The notes under the pieces were generated by a model. That model was not told where the DNA came from and did not search any database. It saw only the letters and a list, made by a program, of their open reading frames with translations. 64,000 nucleotides of DNA from Pseudomonadota bacterium (GTDB taxonomy: Bacteria > Pseudomonadota > Alphaproteobacteria > Rhizobiales > Aestuariivirgaceae): NCBI GenBank assembly GCA_963205315.1, contig CAUJIO010000030.1, positions 28,084 through 92,083 of the forward strand, given 5' to 3'. A program made the position numbers and the translations under genes. Shown piece by piece: positions 8,964 to 17,029 of this stretch. How positions within the stretch are numbered: the first letter of the stretch is position 1; each line of letters begins with the position of its first letter.

Positions 8964-9967
8964 CAGGTCGTCTCCGTCACCTTCTTGAGAAGCCGCGGCC
9001 GGTCCGGATCGCGGCCCTTGGCTTCAGCCACCTTCTCGATGGCAAGATAGGCGGTCTGAATCATCGAAATGGGGTCGAGCAGAGGATCCCCGGCTGCGGC
9101 ATAGTCCAGTCCGCCGCGACCCACCACCTGCACGGTGGCCCCGGCTTGGCGCATTTTTGTAACGGCATCTTGCGTCAGGCTGAAGGCGGCATCGTCGGGC
9201 GCATAGGCCAGTACCGGAAAACCGTCCTGCATCAGTTCCCATGGTCCATGCATCACTTCGGCCACCGAATAAGCCTCGGCATGAATGGCCGAGGTCTCCT
9301 TGAGCTTCAAGGCAGTCTCCGCGGCGATCGGCAGGGATGGTCCCCGCCCGAGCACGTAGAGCGACGAGGCCTGGGCGGCGAATGATGTGAAAGCGGGCCA
9401 TTCAATGCGTGCGGCCTTTTCGAGTGTTGCGGGCAGTTGCTGCACGGCATCGAGCAAGGCAGGGCGGTCGAGCCAGTGGGCAACGATGGCCGCACCCGCA
9501 GCGCAAGAGGTAATGAAAGACTTCGTGGCCGCCACGCTCAATTCCGCACCCGCATGCAGCGGCAGGCATATATCCGCGTTCTCGGCGGCCGGGGAGTCCG
9601 CCTCATTCACCAGCGCGACGGTGACAGCGCCAGCGCGTTTCGCCGCATTCTGCAGGGCAACGATATCGGGACTTTTGCCGGATTGCGAAATGGTGATGCA
9701 GACTGCCCCCTTGGCCTGCAGGGACGCGTTGTAAACCGAGACGACCGATGAACCGATGGACGCGCACGGCACACCCAGAAGAATCTCGGTGACATACTTG
9801 AAATAGCCGGCCGCATTGTCGGAACTGCCGCGTGCGCAGGTAAGGACAACTGGCGGAGGCGCGGCGCGCAGGCGGCGTCCCAGTTCGGCAAGCGGTCTCG
9901 CATTGCGATCCAGGAATCGCGCCACCGCCTCCGGTGCTTCGGCGGCTTCGCGCGCCATGTGACTCAT
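8963..9967 (-). CDS. SIS-domain aminosugar deaminase/isomerase (NagB-II type)
   Basis: This 334-residue protein has two SIS domains and matches the isomerase half of GlmS without the glutaminase domain. Landmarks are ARGSSDNAA, SQSGKSPD, a LKLKETSAIHAEAYS segment and a C-terminal KVTETT like the GlmS end. Proteins of this type in nag clusters lacking classical nagB are known or predicted to act as glucosamine-6-phosphate deaminase II, giving fructose-6-P and ammonia. No classical nagB is present in the window, which supports that role here. It overlaps the GntR gene by four bases and nagA by one. An AgaS-like isomerase role is the alternative. Confidence 0.87.
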   Translation of the reverse strand: MSHMAREAAEAPEAVARFLDRNARPLAELGRRLRAAPPPVVLTCARGSSDNAAGYFKYVTEILLGVPCASIGSSVVSVYNASLQAKGAVCITISQSGKSPDIVALQNAAKRAGAVTVALVNEADSPAAENADICLPLHAGAELSVAATKSFITSCAAGAAIVAHWLDRPALLDAVQQLPATLEKAARIEWPAFTSFAAQASSLYVLGRGPSLPIAAETALKLKETSAIHAEAYSVAEVMHGPWELMQDGFPVLAYAPDDAAFSLTQDAVTKMRQAGATVQVVGRGGLDYAAAGDPLLDPISMIQTAYLAIEKVAEAKGRDPDRPRLLKKVTETT

Positions 9968-10734
9968 GATCTTGGCTCCGGCGCGAGAGTGAGTTCGGCG
10001 ACAAAGTCATAAGTGTCGCCACGATAATGCGAGCGTGTGTATTCGACGATGCGGCCGTCGGACAAATAGGAAATGCGTTCGATGAAGAGCGCGGGACTTC
10101 CGGCGGGCTGGCCCAGCAGTTCCGCTTCCTGCGCGGTGAGTGCTGTCGCGCGCAGCCGCTGCAATGCCCGCACTGGCTTTGCACCACGCGCGCCCAGGGC
10201 CTCATAGAGTGAACCGCTCACGCTCATCGGGTCGGGCAGAAAATGATGGGGAATCACCGCAAGCTCGATCGCCAGCGGCACGCCGTCCGCGCGGCGTAGG
10301 CGGTGAAAGCGCGACACATGCTCGTTGGGCGAGATCGACAGCATGAGCGATTCTTCCGGCGTCGGCAGTCCGCTTGACCGGTCGAGCCAGTCGGCGTCGG
10401 TCTTGATGCCTCTGAGCTGCATGTCCTCGCTGAAACTGGTGAGCCTTGACAGTGGCTGCTCGATCCGCCGCACCGGTCCATTGACATAGGTACCAGAACC
10501 GCGGCGCTGCACCAGCACGCCCTCGGCCACCAGATCAGAGAAAGCCTTGCGCACGGTGACCCGCGAGACCTGAAGCGTTTCGGCGACATCGCGTTCGCTG
10601 GGGATGGAATCGCCCCGCCGCAACTCGCCGGCTGCCACTGCCTCCTGCACCAGCTTCTTGATGCGCGCGTAAAGCGGCGCCCCGGCCGATCGGCCGAAGC
10701 GTTCAGGTTCGAAGATGCGTGATGACAGGGTCAT
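9964..10734 (-). CDS. GntR-family regulator, HutC/UTRA type (NagR-like)
   Basis: This 256-residue transcription factor has an N-terminal winged helix (about residues 18-85, with RRGDSIPSERDVAETLQVSR and VTVRKAFSDLVAEGVL) and a UTRA ligand-binding domain from about residue 95 to the end. UTRA regulators of this branch (NagR, DasR) sense phosphorylated amino sugars such as GlcN-6-P. Its position between the kinase and the SIS-protein genes, with four-base overlaps on both sides, makes it the probable repressor of the divergent nag/murQ promoters. Candidate operators are listed at 11624-11651 and 11791-11810. Confidence 0.92.
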   Translation of the reverse strand: MTLSSRIFEPERFGRSAGAPLYARIKKLVQEAVAAGELRRGDSIPSERDVAETLQVSRVTVRKAFSDLVAEGVLVQRRGSGTYVNGPVRRIEQPLSRLTSFSEDMQLRGIKTDADWLDRSSGLPTPEESLMLSISPNEHVSRFHRLRRADGVPLAIELAVIPHHFLPDPMSVSGSLYEALGARGAKPVRALQRLRATALTAQEAELLGQPAGSPALFIERISYLSDGRIVEYTRSHYRGDTYDFVAELTLAPEPRS

Positions 10735-11615
10735 GCCCAGCGCTCTGGCAGGCCGCGCGCCCGCCGTGCCATCATGATGGCGCCGTCCATGGCATCGGCC
10801 TGCGGTTCAACCAGGGCACGCTTCACATCGGCATCGAGATAGGGCGGATAGACTTTCGACAATCCCCCCAGCAGGCAAATGGTCTTCGTGCCGCGCGCCA
10901 GCAGCGCCCGGCCGAGATTGGAAATGGCGGCGGCACCCTCAATGACGATCATCATCCCCTGCACATCGCCGCTGGCCGCGCATTCGAAGACAATGGGCGC
11001 AAACTGCGCATAGTCCTTGGGCGCCGCCTGCTCCGACCAGCGCGACAGGTCGAAGCGGGTGCGTCCGGCGCGCGACAGGATGTTTTCGACAAGGCGTGTC
11101 GGCTGCAGCAAGCCGTCGATGGCCAATGCCGCGCGCCTGACCGCGTGGTGGCCGACCCAGGCGCCCGACCCATGATCGCCCAGCTGAAATCCCCAGCCAC
11201 CAACCATGTGCCGCGTGCCGCCGACAAGACCAAAGCCGATGGATCCGGTGCCGGCGATGACGATGCCGCCGTCTTCACCTGAAAACGCCCCCATGCAGGC
11301 GGCGTAGGCGTCGTTGTCAGCGATGACCGACGCGAAGGGCAGGTTGGCGGCTTCGATCTTCTCGGCGCCAACCGAAGTGACGATGCCGGCAAGCCCCATG
11401 CCCGCATGCAGCCATGCCATGTCGAGGCCGGCATAGGCAGCAGCGTCGGAAGCCGTGGCGACGATGGTCGCAATGGCCCCGGAAAAATCCTGATAGATAT
11501 TCGAAGCACCGCCTACGGATTCGCCCAGGATGCGGCCTTGCGCATCGCGAATTCGCACCCGGCACTTGCTGCCACCGCCATCAACGCCAAGAAAATACAG
11601 GGGATCACTGCTCAT
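10731..11615 (-). CDS. BadF/BadG/BcrA-family N-acetylglucosamine kinase
   Basis: This 294-residue ASKHA-fold ATPase has a phosphate-1 motif FLGVDGGGSKCRV at residues 6-18, VIADNDAYAA, and an adenosine-side IAGTGSIGFGL. This branch includes eukaryotic-type GlcNAc kinase and bacterial glucosamine/GlcNAc kinases. It would phosphorylate imported GlcNAc, feeding NagA. The ATG at 11615 (MSSDPLYF) is preferred; an in-frame TTG at 11636 would lie inside a probable operator. It is the promoter-proximal gene of the minus-strand operon, and its stop overlaps the GntR start. Confidence 0.87.
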   Translation of the reverse strand: MSSDPLYFLGVDGGGSKCRVRIRDAQGRILGESVGGASNIYQDFSGAIATIVATASDAAAYAGLDMAWLHAGMGLAGIVTSVGAEKIEAANLPFASVIADNDAYAACMGAFSGEDGGIVIAGTGSIGFGLVGGTRHMVGGWGFQLGDHGSGAWVGHHAVRRAALAIDGLLQPTRLVENILSRAGRTRFDLSRWSEQAAPKDYAQFAPIVFECAASGDVQGMMIVIEGAAAISNLGRALLARGTKTICLLGGLSKVYPPYLDADVKRALVEPQADAMDGAIMMARRARGLPERWA

Positions 11616-11623
11616 ACTTGGGA

Positions 11624-11651
11624 TAATACCAAACAAATACCAAATGGGAAG
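11624..11651. promoter_or_regulatory. Candidate GntR (NagR-like) operator pair upstream of the kinase gene
   Basis: On the minus strand two copies of TTTGGTAT occur 10 bases apart (plus-strand ATACCAAA at 11626-11633 and 11638?-11645 region). The stretch TTGGTATTATCCCAA is an imperfect palindrome (TTGG-AT-AT-CCAA) resembling the TGGTCTAGACCA sites of DasR/NagR-type HutC regulators. It lies immediately upstream of the first gene of the operon that encodes the GntR protein. Assignment rests on motif shape and position only. Confidence 0.5.
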
Positions 11652-11790
11652 GGTTTTGTTAATCCGGGTCTACGGTTTCCGCCGCCGAGTGAATGACTCA
11701 CAAATCAATGCGAGTCCTTGTTTGCGCTAGGAGTGGCTAGGGTGGCGCAGCGCTGATCCTCCCGTCATAAATAAATTCCTCTGGACAAGT

Positions 11791-11810
11791 GGTAGTATTT
11801 TGGTATTCAT
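11791..11810. promoter_or_regulatory. Candidate GntR operator upstream of murQ
   Basis: TTTGGTATT at 11799-11807, with a related GTGGTAGTATT just before it, lies directly ahead of the murQ start at 11817. It repeats the TTTGGTAT half-site seen on the other side of the intergenic region. One regulator controlling both divergent units is the simple reading. The site would overlap the ribosome-binding region of murQ, so it could also block initiation directly. Confidence 0.45.
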
Positions 11811-11816
11811 GAATCC

Positions 11817-12716
11817 ATGGGAATGGAACGCCTGATAACGGAAGCCGCGATCGCCGGCGTGGTCGGAATCGATACGTGGGATGATGACCGCATCCTGTCG
11901 GCAATGCTTGAAGGCCAGCAACGCGCCATAGCGGCCGTTGGCGCTGCGGGCCCGCAGATCGCGCGGGCTGCAACCTTGATTGCCGGGCTGATCGCCAAGG
12001 GCGGACGTCTCATTTACGCGGGTGCGGGAACCTCGATCCGGATCGGTGTTCAGGATGGCTCGGAGCTTCCCGCGACGTTCGGCATGGCCGAGGACCGTAT
12101 TCTCTACTGCATTGCGGGTGGCCGCGATGCGATGTTCGACACTCTGGCCGACGCCGAGGATGATGCTGCCGCTGGTGCCGCCGATGCCGCGATATGCAGG
12201 CGCGGCGATGTGATGATCGCCGTCGCCGCGTCAGGCGCCACGCCCTATACAGTGGCCGCCGCCAGCGCGGCGAAGCGGAATGGCGCTGCCCTCATCTCCG
12301 TCGTCAACAATGCCGGCTCGCCGCTGGGGGCGCTGGCCGACATTGAAGTCCTGTTGAACTCGGGCCCCGAAATCATTTCCGGCTCGACCCGCATGGGTGC
12401 GGGCACGGCACAGAAGGCGGCGCTCAATCTTATGTCCACTCTTGCCCACATCAGGCTTGGCGCGGTGCATGACGGGATGATGGTGAACGTGCAGGCCGGC
12501 AATGCCAAGCTGAGGCGCCGTGCCGCCGGGATTGTTTCGCGCATCACGGGGGCTGACGAAACATCGGCAAATGCAGCGCTCGATCAAGCCGCCGGCCATG
12601 TGAAGTCTGCGATACTGATGTGTGCCGGTGCCAAGTCGCCGGAAGAAGCCCAACGCATTCTGGCTGACGCAAACGGAAATTTGCGTCTGGCCTTACAACG
12701 CCTGTCTGCGCCATAG
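11817..12716 (+). CDS. murQ: N-acetylmuramic acid 6-phosphate etherase
   Basis: This 299-residue SIS-domain lyase splits the lactyl ether of MurNAc-6-P to give GlcNAc-6-P and lactate in peptidoglycan recycling. The family features ITEA near the start, GGRLIYAGAGTSIRIGVQD with the following SELPATF (catalytic Glu), VAASGATPYT and SGSTRMGAGTAQKAALN are present. Length agrees with MurQ. The start has no clear ribosome site; an ATG two codons later is equally possible. It is transcribed away from the nag operon and leads the sugar ABC transporter genes, so imported or recycled MurNAc would converge on NagA. Confidence 0.93.
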   Translation: MGMERLITEAAIAGVVGIDTWDDDRILSAMLEGQQRAIAAVGAAGPQIARAATLIAGLIAKGGRLIYAGAGTSIRIGVQDGSELPATFGMAEDRILYCIAGGRDAMFDTLADAEDDAAAGAADAAICRRGDVMIAVAASGATPYTVAAASAAKRNGAALISVVNNAGSPLGALADIEVLLNSGPEIISGSTRMGAGTAQKAALNLMSTLAHIRLGAVHDGMMVNVQAGNAKLRRRAAGIVSRITGADETSANAALDQAAGHVKSAILMCAGAKSPEEAQRILADANGNLRLALQRLSAP

Positions 12717-12755
12717 TAGAAACGACAAGAACACCAACGGGAGGAGAAAAGACCC

Positions 12756-14009
12756 ATGCTGAAGACTGCCCTGAAATCCATGCTGCTTGCCGCCGTGGCG
12801 AGTGTTGCCCTCGCGGGTTCCGCCTCGGCCGGCAAGATCACCATCGAGAGCTGGCGCAATGATGACGCCACCATCTGGAAGGAAAAGATCATTCCCGCCT
12901 TCCAGGCCAAGCATCCGGACATCACCGTCGAATTCAATCCGACCGCGCCCGCCGAATACAATGCCGCGTTGAATGCCCGCCTCGAAGGCGGCACCGCCGG
13001 CGACATCATCACCTGCCGTCCGTTCGATGCCTCGCTCGATCTGTTCAACAAGGGTCATCTGGCGTCGCTGAACGACTTGCCCTCGATGGCCTCGTTCTCG
13101 GACGTCGCCAAGAGTGCCTGGACGACCGATGATGGCAAGACCACGTTCTGCGTGCCGATGGCCTCGGTCATCCACGGCTTCATCTACAACAAGGACATCT
13201 TCAAGGAACTGGGCCTCGAACCGCCGAAGACCGAGGAAGAGTTCCTGGCCCTGCTCGAGAAGATCAAGGCCAACGGGACTTATACGCCGCTGGTCCTCGG
13301 CACCAACGACCAGTGGGAAGCTGCCACCATGGGCTTCCAGAACATCGGTCCCAACTACTGGAAGGGCGAAGAGGGCCGCAAGGCTCTGATCGACGGTAGC
13401 CAGAAATTCACCGACGCGCCCTACATCGATACATTCAAGGCGCTGGCCAAGTGGGCGCCCTATCTGGGCGATGGCTACAAGGCACAGAAGTATCCCGACA
13501 GCCAGAATCTCTTTGGCCTCGGCCGTGGCGCCGTATACGCCGCGGGCTCCTGGGACATTTCGACGTTCCGTGGCCAGAACGTCAACATGGGCGCTTTCAA
13601 GGCTCCGCCGCCGGCCGGTTCCGAATGCTATATCTCGGATCACACCGACATCGGCATCGGCATGAATGCCAAGACCGCCAATGCGGCGGACGCCAAGGTG
13701 TTCCTCGACTGGGTCGGCTCGGAAGAATTTGCCAACATCTTCGCCAATGCGCTGCCGGGCTTCTTCCCCCTGTCGAGCGCCAAGGTGACGATCTCGGACG
13801 ACGTCGCCCAGAGCTTCGTCTCGTGGCGCGGCGAGTGCAAGTCGACCATTCGCAATTCTTACCAGATCCTGTCGCGTGGCACGCCCAACCTCGAGAACGA
13901 GCTGTGGAACGTCTCGGCCCAGGTGCTCAACGGCACCATGACGCCGGAGGCCGCCGGAGCCCAGCTCGAGGACGGCCTGAAGAAGTGGTACGCCCCGCAT
14001 CAGAAGTAG
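12756..14009 (+). CDS. Sugar ABC transporter substrate-binding protein (family 1)
   Basis: This 417-residue periplasmic binding protein has a Sec signal peptide (LKSMLLAAVASVALAGSASA, cleavage near residue 25). The mature start KITIESWRNDDATIWKEKI and later IHGFIYNKDIFKELGL are typical of the MalE/UgpB class of oligosaccharide-binding proteins. A GGGAGGAG ribosome site precedes the ATG. Located directly after murQ and before two permease genes, it is the likely receptor for GlcNAc, chito-oligosaccharide or muropeptide sugar. Ligand identity is inferred from the neighbourhood. Confidence 0.92.
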   Translation: MLKTALKSMLLAAVASVALAGSASAGKITIESWRNDDATIWKEKIIPAFQAKHPDITVEFNPTAPAEYNAALNARLEGGTAGDIITCRPFDASLDLFNKGHLASLNDLPSMASFSDVAKSAWTTDDGKTTFCVPMASVIHGFIYNKDIFKELGLEPPKTEEEFLALLEKIKANGTYTPLVLGTNDQWEAATMGFQNIGPNYWKGEEGRKALIDGSQKFTDAPYIDTFKALAKWAPYLGDGYKAQKYPDSQNLFGLGRGAVYAAGSWDISTFRGQNVNMGAFKAPPPAGSECYISDHTDIGIGMNAKTANAADAKVFLDWVGSEEFANIFANALPGFFPLSSAKVTISDDVAQSFVSWRGECKSTIRNSYQILSRGTPNLENELWNVSAQVLNGTMTPEAAGAQLEDGLKKWYAPHQK

Positions 14010-14034
14010 TTGCGGGCCAGTACAGCCAGATGAT

Positions 14035-14133
14035 TGTCATCCCCGGGACTCGTCCCGGGGATCCATACACTCCGGACGTCCAGGCGTTTCGTCTGGTGAG
14101 GGATGGGTCGCCGCACCAAGTCCGGCGATGACA
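14035..14133. repeat. 99-nt palindromic intergenic repeat
   Basis: The element begins TGTCATCCCCGGGACT and ends CCGGCGATGACA, so its tips are inverted repeats. Inside the left arm, CCCCGGGACT/CGTCCCGGGG forms a strong hairpin. A second weaker hairpin (CCAGGCGTTTCGTCTGG) occupies the middle. This layout, TGTCATCCCCGGG...GGATGGGTCG...GATGACA, is the kind of small repeated palindrome widespread between genes in Hyphomicrobiales. It separates the binding-protein gene from the permease genes and may stabilise or attenuate the transcript, giving more binding protein than permease. Confidence 0.75.
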
Positions 14134-14170
14134 TAGCTTTGTAACCGTCACCGCAGCGGGCCAGACATCA

Positions 14171-15124
14171 ATGTCATCAGCATCATCAAGCGCCGGCCTC
14201 GTCGGCATGAGCAGAACGGCCTACCTTCTGTTGCTGGCGGTCTTTCTGGCGCCTGCCGTCATCATCTACTCGACCTTCTCGATCTATCCGCTGCTAGCGA
14301 CGATCTTCAATTCTTTCTACGACCGGCAGGACGATGGCACCTCGCTCTTCGTCGGCCTGTCGAACTTCACCACATTGCTATCCGATCCGACGTGGTCGGC
14401 GCCCTTCTGGAATGCGTTCCGCAACAACTGCCTGTTCTTCCTCATCCACATGTGCGTGCAAAATCCGATCGGCCTCGTGCTCGCAGCCTTGCTCAGCCTT
14501 CCCCGCCTGAATTTGCGCGCAACATACCGGACGCTGATCTTCATGCCGACCATGCTGTCTGTCGTCGTCATCGGCTTCAGCTGGCAGCTGATCCTCTCGC
14601 CGTTGTGGGGTGTGGCCAAGATGTTCCTGTCATTCTTCGGTCTGGGCTTCCTGTTCGGACCGTGGCTTGGCGAAGAGTCGACAGCACTCCTGACGATCTC
14701 GCTGATCTCGGTGTGGCAGTTCGTCGGCATTCCAATGATCCTGATCTACACGGCGCTCCTTGCCATTCCTGATGAATTGATCGACGCGGCGACGGTCGAC
14801 GGCCTCAACCAGTTCCAGGCCTTCATCTGGGTGAAGCTGCCGCTGATCCTGCCGACCCTGGGACTCGTCTCGGTGCTGACCTTCGTCAACAACTTCAACG
14901 CCTTTGATCTGATCTACGCGATGAAGGGAGCGCTCGCCGGACCGAACTTCTCTGCCGACATCATGGGCACGCTGTTCTATCGCGTCTTCTTCGGCAATCA
15001 GCTGCAGCTGGGCGATACGTCCATGGGCTCGGCCATCGCCACCATGATGTTCCTCATCATCCTCACCGGCGTGATGATCTATCTCTTCGTCATCCAGCGC
15101 CGCATGCACCGGTACAGCTTCTGA
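14171..15124 (+). CDS. Sugar ABC transporter permease (MalF/UgpA type)
   Basis: This 317-residue inner-membrane permease has about six transmembrane segments, the first at residues 15-45 (YLLLLAVFLAPAVIIYSTFS). The EAA loop appears as ELIDAATVDGLNQFQAFIW near residues 200-218, matching MalF/UgpA-type permeases. It overlaps the second permease by the last base of its stop (TGATG). It follows the binding-protein gene after the 99-nt repeat. Together with the next two genes it forms a complete carbohydrate importer. Confidence 0.92.
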   Translation: MSSASSSAGLVGMSRTAYLLLLAVFLAPAVIIYSTFSIYPLLATIFNSFYDRQDDGTSLFVGLSNFTTLLSDPTWSAPFWNAFRNNCLFFLIHMCVQNPIGLVLAALLSLPRLNLRATYRTLIFMPTMLSVVVIGFSWQLILSPLWGVAKMFLSFFGLGFLFGPWLGEESTALLTISLISVWQFVGIPMILIYTALLAIPDELIDAATVDGLNQFQAFIWVKLPLILPTLGLVSVLTFVNNFNAFDLIYAMKGALAGPNFSADIMGTLFYRVFFGNQLQLGDTSMGSAIATMMFLIILTGVMIYLFVIQRRMHRYSF

Positions 15125-15951
15125 TGCGCAAGCCTGCATCAGCCATCGCCGTTCACGCCATCCTGGGACTCTACACGGTCCTTGCGCTGTTCCCCATCGT
15201 GCTGGTGGTGATGAACTCGTTCAAGGCCAAGCGCGCCATCTTCAACACGCCGCTGCAACCGCCGATGCCCTGGAATTTCGATCCCATCGGCTATGCCAAG
15301 GTGTTCGGGGACAGCGCCATCACCAGTTACTATCTGAATTCACTTGTAGTGACCACCGGCACCATCTTCATGACGCTTCTCTTCGGCGCCATGGCCGCCT
15401 GGGCCTTGACCGAATACAAGTTCCGCTGGAACACGCTGCTGGCGCTATACTTGTCGATCGGCATCATGGTGCCGATCCGGCTCGGTTCCGTGGCCATCAT
15501 CCAGCTGGTGTCCGACCTCAACATGATCAACACCCTTTCCGCGCTGGTCCTCGTCTACACCGCGCAGAGTCTGCCGCTGTCGATCTTCATTCTTTCCGAA
15601 TTCATTGCCCAGATTCCGAAAGACCTTCGCGAGGCCGGGCGCTGTGATGGGCTGACGGAATTTCACATCTTCTTCTACATCGTGTTGCCGCTGATCCGCC
15701 CGGCCATGGCAACCGTGGCCGTCTTCACCATGATTCCGGTGTGGAACGACCTTTGGTTTCCGTTGCTGCTGGCGCCCACCAATGGCAAGCAGACCATCAC
15801 ATTGGGCGTTCAGCAGTTTCTCGGGCAATACATCACCGACTGGAACGCCGTGCTGGCCGCTCTATCCACCGCGATCATTCCGGTTCTCATCCTCTATGTC
15901 ATTTTTTCCCGACAGCTGATCCGGGGCCTGACCTCGGGCGCGGTGAAGTGA
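15124..15951 (+). CDS. Sugar ABC transporter permease (MalG/UgpE type)
   Basis: This 275-residue inner-membrane permease has an N-terminal transmembrane segment (HAILGLYTVLALFPIVLVVMN) and the MalG-type EAA loop DLREAGRCDGLTEFHIFFYI near residues 160-180. Its C-terminal GLTSGAVK is the usual end of this family. Start and stop spacing (1-base overlap upstream, 7 bases to the ATPase downstream) show tight coupling in the operon. Confidence 0.93.
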   Translation: MRKPASAIAVHAILGLYTVLALFPIVLVVMNSFKAKRAIFNTPLQPPMPWNFDPIGYAKVFGDSAITSYYLNSLVVTTGTIFMTLLFGAMAAWALTEYKFRWNTLLALYLSIGIMVPIRLGSVAIIQLVSDLNMINTLSALVLVYTAQSLPLSIFILSEFIAQIPKDLREAGRCDGLTEFHIFFYIVLPLIRPAMATVAVFTMIPVWNDLWFPLLLAPTNGKQTITLGVQQFLGQYITDWNAVLAALSTAIIPVLILYVIFSRQLIRGLTSGAVK

Positions 15952-15958
15952 GCGCAAC

Positions 15959-17023
15959 ATGGCCGAAGTCCTCATCGACAAGCTCTGCAAGTCCTACGGT
16001 TCCGCCGAGATTCTGAAGGATATCGACCTCAAGGTTGAGGATGGCTCCTTTGTGGTTCTTGTCGGACCGTCGGGTTGCGGCAAGTCCACGCTGCTCCGCT
16101 GCATCGCCGGCCTTGAACCGATCAGTGCCGGCGGCATGACCATCGGCGGACGGCAGGTGAAGAATCTGCCTCCGGCCAAGCGCGAGATCGCCATGGTCTT
16201 CCAGTCCTACGCGCTCTACCCGCACATGGATGTCAAGGGCAACATGGCCTTCGGCCTGCGCTTTGCGGGGACACCGAAGGCCGAGATCGAGGCGCGCGTG
16301 GCCGAGGCCGCCCGCATCCTGCAACTTGAACCGTTGCTGAAGCGCCGCCCGCGCGAACTCTCGGGCGGCCAGCGCCAGCGCGTGGCGATCGGCAGGGCCA
16401 TCGTCAGGAAGCCGCAAGTCTTTCTGTTTGACGAACCCTTGTCGAACCTTGACGCCGCGCTCCGCATCAACACGCGCGTCGAAATCGCCAAGCTGCACAA
16501 GTTGCTCAACGCCACCATCGTCTATGTGACCCACGATCAGGTCGAGGCGATGACGCTGGCCGACAAGATCGTTGTCATGAACAAGGGCCGCATCGAGCAG
16601 GCGGGCAAGCCTCTCGATCTCTACTACAAGCCGGCCAATCTGTTCGTCGCCGGTTTTATCGGATCGCCAGCCATGAATTTTCTCGAAGGCCATGTCACCG
16701 GCAGCGGCCGGGTTGAAGCTGCGGGGAGTGGCCTCACACTGCGGCTGCCATCCTCCTGCAAGCCCGGTGACAAGGTGACCCTGGGTGTGAGGCCGGAGCA
16801 TATGAATCTCGGCGCGGCACCGGGACCGTTGCTCCAGGCCCAGGTTGATCTCATCGAGCGGCTTGGTGAAACAGGCTATGCCCATCTCCGTTTGCCAACA
16901 GGCCAGGTGGTGATCAGCGAAGTGCGGGGCGAGCCCGGCCATGTGACGGGAGACAGCATCAGCGTCGGGTTTGATCCAGTCCGCTGCCACATATTCGACG
17001 CCGCTGGCCGCCGCATCGAATAG
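15959..17023 (+). CDS. Sugar ABC transporter ATP-binding protein (MalK/UgpC type)
   Basis: This 354-residue ATPase drives the sugar importer. Walker A (GPSGCGKST), signature LSGGQRQR, Walker B (VFLFDEP) and switch His in YVTHDQVEAMT are intact. The C-terminal third is the TOBE regulatory domain of MalK/UgpC proteins, containing LGVRPEHMNLG. This class of ATPase is sometimes shared between several sugar transporters of a genome. It ends six bases before the convergent ydcF-like gene. Confidence 0.94.
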   Translation: MAEVLIDKLCKSYGSAEILKDIDLKVEDGSFVVLVGPSGCGKSTLLRCIAGLEPISAGGMTIGGRQVKNLPPAKREIAMVFQSYALYPHMDVKGNMAFGLRFAGTPKAEIEARVAEAARILQLEPLLKRRPRELSGGQRQRVAIGRAIVRKPQVFLFDEPLSNLDAALRINTRVEIAKLHKLLNATIVYVTHDQVEAMTLADKIVVMNKGRIEQAGKPLDLYYKPANLFVAGFIGSPAMNFLEGHVTGSGRVEAAGSGLTLRLPSSCKPGDKVTLGVRPEHMNLGAAPGPLLQAQVDLIERLGETGYAHLRLPTGQVVISEVRGEPGHVTGDSISVGFDPVRCHIFDAAGRRIE

Positions 17024-17029
17024 ACTGGG

